A stretch of 8,631 nucleotides of DNA from an uncultured Coprococcus sp. Its GTDB lineage: Bacteria; Bacillota_A; Clostridia; Lachnospirales; Lachnospiraceae. Both the position numbers and the translations under genes were made by a program. The stretch is from NCBI GenBank assembly GCA_900767685.1, contig CAAGAB010000096.1, forward strand, positions 1-8,631, read 5' to 3'. The stretch's first letter is position 1; every line of letters starts with the position of its first letter. The notes below the pieces were generated by a model. It saw only the letters and a list, made by a program, of their open reading frames with translations. It made no database searches and was not told the DNA's origin. This document shows, in pieces, positions 5,631 to 8,631 of the stretch.

Positions 5631-5703
5631 TTGTCTGTAGCTCAGCAGGAAGAGCACCCGGTTAACAACCAGGATGTCGTAGGTTCAAGTCCTACCAGAT
5701 AGC
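5631..5703 (+). tRNA. Second tRNA-like gene, anticodon AAC by spacing, odd acceptor end
   Basis: The D arm (GCTC/GAGC, 5640-5643 with 5652-5655) and T arm (GTAGG-TTCAAGT-CCTAC, 5679-5695) are canonical, and the variable loop is five bases. Standard spacing puts the anticodon arm at 5657-5673: CCCGG/CCAGG with a C29.A41 mismatch and loop TTAACAA, hence anticodon AAC (Val), which is rare in bacteria. A quick reading as tRNA-Asn (GTT) fails because base 33 would be G. The acceptor can be read two ways. With seven pairs (5631-5637 with 5696-5702), U1 faces G72, U70 wobbles with G3, position 73 is C and CCA is not fully encoded. With six pairs, G5702 is the discriminator and CCA is at 5703-5705. 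Both readings are abnormal. It may be a tRNA-like RNA for the repair cluster or a decayed tRNA gene. Confidence 0.7.
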
Positions 5704-5705
5704 CA

Positions 5706-5905
5706 ATGAACTGTTAATGGTTAGTGGTTAATAGATAATGGGTACCGGTTAACTTATACATGTGTTGAATAGATATCAGATATATAATAATTGTTCTTTA
5801 GGCATCAGAATATGATGCTGAAATCCATGAGAATGGTTAATGGAGGTGCTGACTGATCAGCCCGAAGCTGCCCACATGGCTGTACTGTAAGCAATGTTTA
5901 TAATT
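5706..5905 (+). other. Intergenic stretch with small hairpins; no gene seen
   Basis: No convincing reading frame lies between the tRNA-like genes and the ftsH promoter region. The left part has short GGTTA/TTAATGG direct repeats (about 5713-5732). Small hairpins follow: GCATCA/TGATGC (5802-5807 with 5813-5818), CCAT-GAGA-ATGG (5825-5836) and GCTGA/TCAGC (5848-5852 with 5857-5861). None is followed by a T tract. I cannot match this to a known riboswitch or small RNA. Confidence 0.4.
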
Positions 5906-5933
5906 TTGTCTATATTTTCAAAAGAGTTATACA
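5906..5933 (+). promoter_or_regulatory. Likely promoter of ftsH
   Basis: TTGTCT (5906-5911), a 16-base spacer and TATACA (5928-5933) form a moderate vegetative-type promoter. Transcription from near 5940 would include both arms of the large leader hairpin at 5958-6058. A weaker alternative within the left arm (TTGTGA 5968-5973 with TATATG 5991-5996, spacer 17) would give a transcript lacking that arm. Confidence 0.4.
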
Positions 5934-5957
5934 AATTTTAGAAATAATTAATTGAAT

Positions 5958-6058
5958 AAATCCTCCTTGTGATATAAGGTTAGAATAATATATATGATAA
6001 TGGCGTTTTTGTATTGTGTCAGACATATATATCCTAAAAAATATTACAAGGAGGATTT
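5958..6058 (+). promoter_or_regulatory. Long leader hairpin that sequesters the ftsH ribosome binding site
   Basis: Bases 5958-5975 pair with 6041-6058 over 18 consecutive positions, with a single G.U pair. The right arm contains the ftsH Shine-Dalgarno AAGGAGGA, and the left arm contains its complement TCCTCCTT. Inside, AGG (5977-5979) can pair with CCT (6033-6035), and 5988-5996 pairs perfectly with 6024-6032 over nine AU-rich pairs, leaving a 27-base apical loop. With the stem closed, the ribosome binding site is buried, so FtsH translation should depend on unfolding. Possible triggers include temperature, a bound factor, or a shorter transcript starting inside the hairpin. The pairing is seen directly; regulation is inferred. 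Confidence 0.7.
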
Positions 6059-6062
6059 TTAT

Positions 6063-7883
6063 ATGAAGGAAGTAAAACAGCCAAAAAAGCCGCTGATATT
6101 TTATTATCTGATCGTGCTCGCAGTAATCATGCTTCTTAATATTATAGTTGTTCCCTGGTTTACTGAGAGAAGTATAGAGGAGGTGGACTATGGTACATTC
6201 ATATCCATGACAGATGACAAGAAAATCGATGAGGTAGACATTGAGGCACAGTCAAATGTCATCTATTTTACCGGCAAGGATGACAAGAAGGTATACAAGA
6301 CAGCGATGGTGAGTGATGAGAACCTGACAGAGAGACTGTATAAGTCGGGAGCCAAGTTCTCAGGTCAGGAGATCAAGCAGACATCACCGATACTCAGCTT
6401 TATACTCAGCTGGATCGTGCCTATACTCATATTCACATTATTTGGAAGAATGCTTGCCAATCAGATGATGAAGCACGCCGGAGGCGGCAAGAATTCCATG
6501 ATGTTCGGAATGGGCAAGAGCAATGCGAAGATATATGTTAATTCTACAGAGGGAATAAAGTTTACAGATGTCGCCGGAGAGGATGAGGCAAAGGAGAATC
6601 TGGCTGAGATAGTTGAGTATCTTCACAATCCTGGAAAGTACAAGGAGATCGGCGCTTCCATGCCGAAGGGTATTCTTCTTGTGGGTCCTCCGGGAACAGG
6701 TAAGACCATGCTTGCCAAGGCTGTAGCCGGAGAGGCAAATGTACCATTTTTCTCAATGTCCGGTTCAGAATTTGTTGAGATGTTCGTAGGTATGGGAGCC
6801 TCAAAGGTGAGAGATCTGTTTCAGCAGGCAAAGGAAAAGGCTCCATGTATAGTGTTCATCGATGAGATAGATGCCATAGGTAAGAAGAGAGATGGACAGA
6901 TAGGCGGCAATGATGAGCGAGAGCAGACACTTAACCAGCTCCTCACCGAGATGGATGGATTCGAGGGCAACAACGGAGTTATCATCCTTGCAGCAACCAA
7001 CAGACCGGATTCACTTGATCCTGCACTGCTCAGACCGGGAAGATTTGACAGACGAGTACCTGTAGAACTTCCTGATCTCAAGGGACGTGAGGATATACTT
7101 AAGGTTCACGCCAAGAAGGTCAAGATAGGAGACAATGTAGACTTCAATAAGATAGCCAGAATGGCATCAGGTGCATCAGGTGCCGAGCTCGCAAATATTG
7201 TAAATGAGGCGGCGCTCAGGGCTGTCAGAGCCGGCAGAGGCTTCGTGACACAGGCCGATATGGAAGAGAGCATAGAGGTCGTAATTGCAGGTTACCAGAG
7301 AAAGAATGCGATACTTACAGACAAGGAGAAGCTTGTCGTGTCATATCATGAGATCGGACATGCGCTTGTAGCTGCCAAGCAGACTGATTCAGCGCCTGTC
7401 CAGAAGATAACCATAGTTCCGAGAACATCAGGAGCTCTTGGTTACACCATGCAGGTGGATGAGGGTAATCACTATCTTATGACCAAGGAAGAGATTGAGA
7501 ATAAGATCGCCACACTCACAGGCGGAAGAGCTGCAGAGGAGATAGTATTTGGATCTATTACAACCGGAGCCTCCAACGACATAGAACAGGCAACAAAGCT
7601 TGCAAGAGCTATGATAACCAAATACGGAATGAGCAAAGATTTTGATATGGTAGCCATGGAGGTAGAGACCAACAAATACCTTGGCGGTGATTCATCACTT
7701 TCGTGCTCGGCAGAGACGCAGACACTCATAGACAAGAAGGTTGTGGAGCTTATAAGAAAGCAGCATGAGAAGGCGGCAACCATTATCCTCGAGAACAGAG
7801 CGAAGCTTGATGAGCTTTCCAATTATCTGTATCAGAAGGAGACAATCACAGGCGAGGAGTTTATGAAGATATTGAATTCATGA
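6063..7883 (+). CDS. ftsH: ATP-dependent zinc metalloprotease FtsH
   Basis: FtsH is a membrane-anchored AAA+ protease that degrades misfolded membrane proteins and selected regulators as a hexamer. All parts are visible in the 606 residues. There is a first membrane helix at about 11-33, an extracytoplasmic domain, and a second membrane helix at about 108-131. The Walker A motif GPPGTGKT lies at 208-215, the Walker B aspartate and glutamate at 267-268, and the second region of homology RPGRFDRR at 324-331. The zinc site HEIGH has ligands His429 and His433 with catalytic Glu430, and the third ligand is Asp506 in [10 protein letters not shown] choose ATG 6063, which has AGGAGG (6049-6054) eight bases upstream. 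The in-frame ATG at 5994 lies inside the leader hairpin without a ribosome binding site. The usual tilS-hpt neighbours are absent, so this may be one of several ftsH copies. It appears to be its own transcription unit, with translation probably controlled by the leader hairpin. Confidence 0.97.
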   Translation: MKEVKQPKKPLIFYYLIVLAVIMLLNIIVVPWFTERSIEEVDYGTFISMTDDKKIDEVDIEAQSNVIYFTGKDDKKVYKTAMVSDENLTERLYKSGAKFSGQEIKQTSPILSFILSWIVPILIFTLFGRMLANQMMKHAGGGKNSMMFGMGKSNAKIYVNSTEGIKFTDVAGEDEAKENLAEIVEYLHNPGKYKEIGASMPKGILLVGPPGTGKTMLAKAVAGEANVPFFSMSGSEFVEMFVGMGASKVRDLFQQAKEKAPCIVFIDEIDAIGKKRDGQIGGNDEREQTLNQLLTEMDGFEGNNGVIILAATNRPDSLDPALLRPGRFDRRVPVELPDLKGREDILKVHAKKVKIGDNVDFNKIARMASGASGAELANIVNEAALRAVRAGRGFVTQADMEESIEVVIAGYQRKNAILTDKEKLVVSYHEIGHALVAAKQTDSAPVQKITIVPRTSGALGYTMQVDEGNHYLMTKEEIENKIATLTGGRAAEEIVFGSITTGASNDIEQATKLARAMITKYGMSKDFDMVAMEVETNKYLGGDSSLSCSAETQTLIDKKVVELIRKQHEKAATIILENRAKLDELSNYLYQKETITGEEFMKILNS

Positions 7884-7903
7884 TTCTCTTAGATATAATT
7901 TCA

Positions 7904-7944
7904 GTTACCGGGTGCTGGCATTTTACAATTCCGCACCCGGTAAC
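7904..7944. terminator. Strong 12-bp hairpin after ftsH
   Basis: GTTACCGGGTGC (7904-7915) pairs perfectly with GCACCCGGTAAC (7933-7944) around a 17-base loop, twenty bases after the ftsH stop. Neither side is followed by a T tract, so it is not a textbook intrinsic terminator. Placement between convergent genes still suggests transcript ending or 3'-end protection. Confidence 0.5.
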
Positions 7945-7960
7945 CATAAGATAGACTTGT

Positions 7961-7982
7961 ACTGTATTAAGGATAATACAGT
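7961..7982. other. 9-bp hairpin in the convergent intergenic region
   Basis: ACTGTATTA (7961-7969) pairs perfectly with TAATACAGT (7974-7982) around the 4-base loop AGGA. AT-rich DNA follows without a clean T tract. It may be a second weak terminator between the convergent genes, or a protein-binding palindrome. Confidence 0.4.
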
Positions 7983-8062
7983 TATAATTCATTATTGTGA
8001 CAGACAAAAAACTTGGAATAAAAATTATGTCGGTGTATTGGACAGATTTTACAAAAATATAG

Positions 8063-8080
8063 TGACGTGATATTACGTCA
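8063..8080 (-). terminator. Short palindrome at the end of the Crp/Fnr gene, weak terminator or operator
   Basis: TGACGT (8063-8068) and ACGTCA (8075-8080) form a 6-6-6 inverted repeat overlapping the stop codon of the minus-strand gene. Read on the minus strand, the stem is followed by CTATATTTTTG, which suits a weak intrinsic terminator. The 6-N6-6 geometry also resembles a Crp/Fnr-type binding site, so autoregulation cannot be excluded, though the position at the 3' end argues against it. Confidence 0.35.
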
Positions 8081-8631
8081 ATTCCTCGTGGTCAAGCTCC
8101 AACAGCTTGAAATGATTCTTTTTGAACTCTATAAGTCCCTCACTCTGCATGTTGGACAGCTCCTTTGACAGTGCAGTTCTGTCGACATTCAGGTAGTCGG
8201 CAAACTGTTCCCTGTTAAATGGAATATCGAACTCAGTTGTACCCAGGGAGCTGGCTAGTCCTGAGAGATAATAGCTCACACGTTCGCGTATCTTCTTTGG
8301 CTTTATATAGAAGATATGAAGTGAAAGAGTAAGACTTCTTCTCGATGAGAGCAGCAGAAGATTCTTCAGCATCTGAAGATGCCACGGATAACTGTTGTAT
8401 TTGCCGGACATGATATCCTGTGCGTTGAGCAGGAATACTATGGTAGGCTCTGTTGCTCTTGCGTCGATCATGAGTTTGTGTCCGGACAGGGCGTATGTTT
8501 CACCGAACACCTTTCCCGGAAGTGCTGAACTCAGGATACTTTTGGAGCCCCAGTAGTCAACATTCTCAACAATCACACGGCCTTTGATGAATATTCCAAG
8601 ATACTCGGTTATCTCGCCGGCTTTGAATATC
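8073..8631 (-). CDS. Crp/Fnr family transcription regulator, N-terminus outside the window
   Basis: This is a cyclic-nucleotide-binding-fold regulator read right to left. The frame is open to the window edge, so at least the first part of the protein is missing and about 185 residues are visible. They begin IFKAGEITEYLGIFIKGRV, the typical beta-roll glycine pattern, so the internal GTG near 8576 is not the start. PGKVFGETYALSG follows, then a long dimerisation helix and a C-terminal helix-turn-helix (FADYLNVDRTALSKELSNM) with a short wing (GLIEFKKNHFKLLE). The cAMP-type Arg-Ser pair expected after the phosphate loop is not evident, and no cysteine cluster is seen in the visible part, so the ligand is unknown. 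The gene converges on ftsH and ends at TAA 8073-8075. Confidence 0.88.
   Translation of the reverse strand, partial: IFKAGEITEYLGIFIKGRVIVENVDYWGSKSILSSALPGKVFGETYALSGHKLMIDARATEPTIVFLLNAQDIMSGKYNSYPWHLQMLKNLLLLSSRRSLTLSLHIFYIKPKKIRERVSYYLSGLASSLGTTEFDIPFNREQFADYLNVDRTALSKELSNMQSEGLIEFKKNHFKLLELDHEELT

Noticed and set aside
5631..5705. Ordinary tRNA-Asn with anticodon GTT
   Set aside because: With GTT as anticodon, base 33 would be G and the stem would not pair. Spacing from the D and T arms places AAC in the anticodon position.
5906..5996. tRNA-adjacent integration site or mobile element
   Set aside because: No integrase, no direct repeat of the tRNA 3' end and no IS-type terminal repeats are visible in the window.
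5994..6062. In-frame upstream extension of FtsH
   Set aside because: The ATG at 5994 lacks a Shine-Dalgarno and lies within the leader hairpin. ATG 6063 has AGGAGG at ideal distance, and FtsH proteins usually start just before the first membrane helix.

Overview
The window looks like a chromosome segment of a low-to-mid GC Clostridia bacterium, most likely a Lachnospiraceae member. The reasons are heavy ATA (Ile) and AGA (Arg) codon use, strong AGGAGG-type ribosome binding sites, GTG starts, and a Clostridia-style FtsH and Crp/Fnr regulator. This assignment is an inference from style. No mobile-element genes, IS ends or CRISPR array are visible.

Layout. Positions 1-361 hold the 3' end of an unrecognised gene, closed by a good rho-independent terminator (424-455). 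Positions 456-798 are a gene-poor, repeat-bearing stretch. A near-consensus promoter (799-827) then opens a one-directional cluster: an Rnl2-type RNA ligase (874-1806), a Thg1-like 3'-5' RNA polymerase (2033-2860), a TIGR02452/microbial PARG-type ADP-ribose glycohydrolase (2948-3790), a calcineurin-like metallophosphoesterase (3892-4674), and a small helical protein (4801-5451). About 100 bases later come two tandem tRNA-like genes (5553-5626 and 5631-5703/5705). A divider of about 250 bases follows, with small hairpins. Next is a second unit, an FtsH protease gene (6063-7883) whose ribosome binding site lies in the right arm of an 18-bp inverted repeat. A convergent Crp/Fnr-family gene (8073 to beyond 8631, minus strand) runs off the window.

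How the genes may work together. Ligase, 3'-5' polymerase, phosphoesterase and ADP-ribose hydrolase together have the composition of an RNA repair system. RNA-repair cassettes of this general type have been surveyed by comparative genomics (from memory, Burroughs and Aravind, about 2016, including systems with a tRNA-like RNA), so the broad class is not new. The most striking part is the tRNA pair. Both fold as cloverleaves, both have a non-Watson-Crick pair at position 1-72 (A.C and U.G), and both read C at position 73. C73 is not the normal discriminator for the amino acids their anticodons suggest (Cys and, by spacing, Val), but it is the base opposite which Thg1 enzymes act on tRNA-His. 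I infer that these RNAs are substrates, guides or decoys of the cassette rather than ordinary decoding tRNAs. Other unusual items are an 11-copy 9-base repeat in front of the Thg1 gene that stays open as a (D/Y)(M/L)K peptide, a coding-like tail after the phosphoesterase's TAG stop, and a short coding-like remnant between the PARG and phosphoesterase genes.
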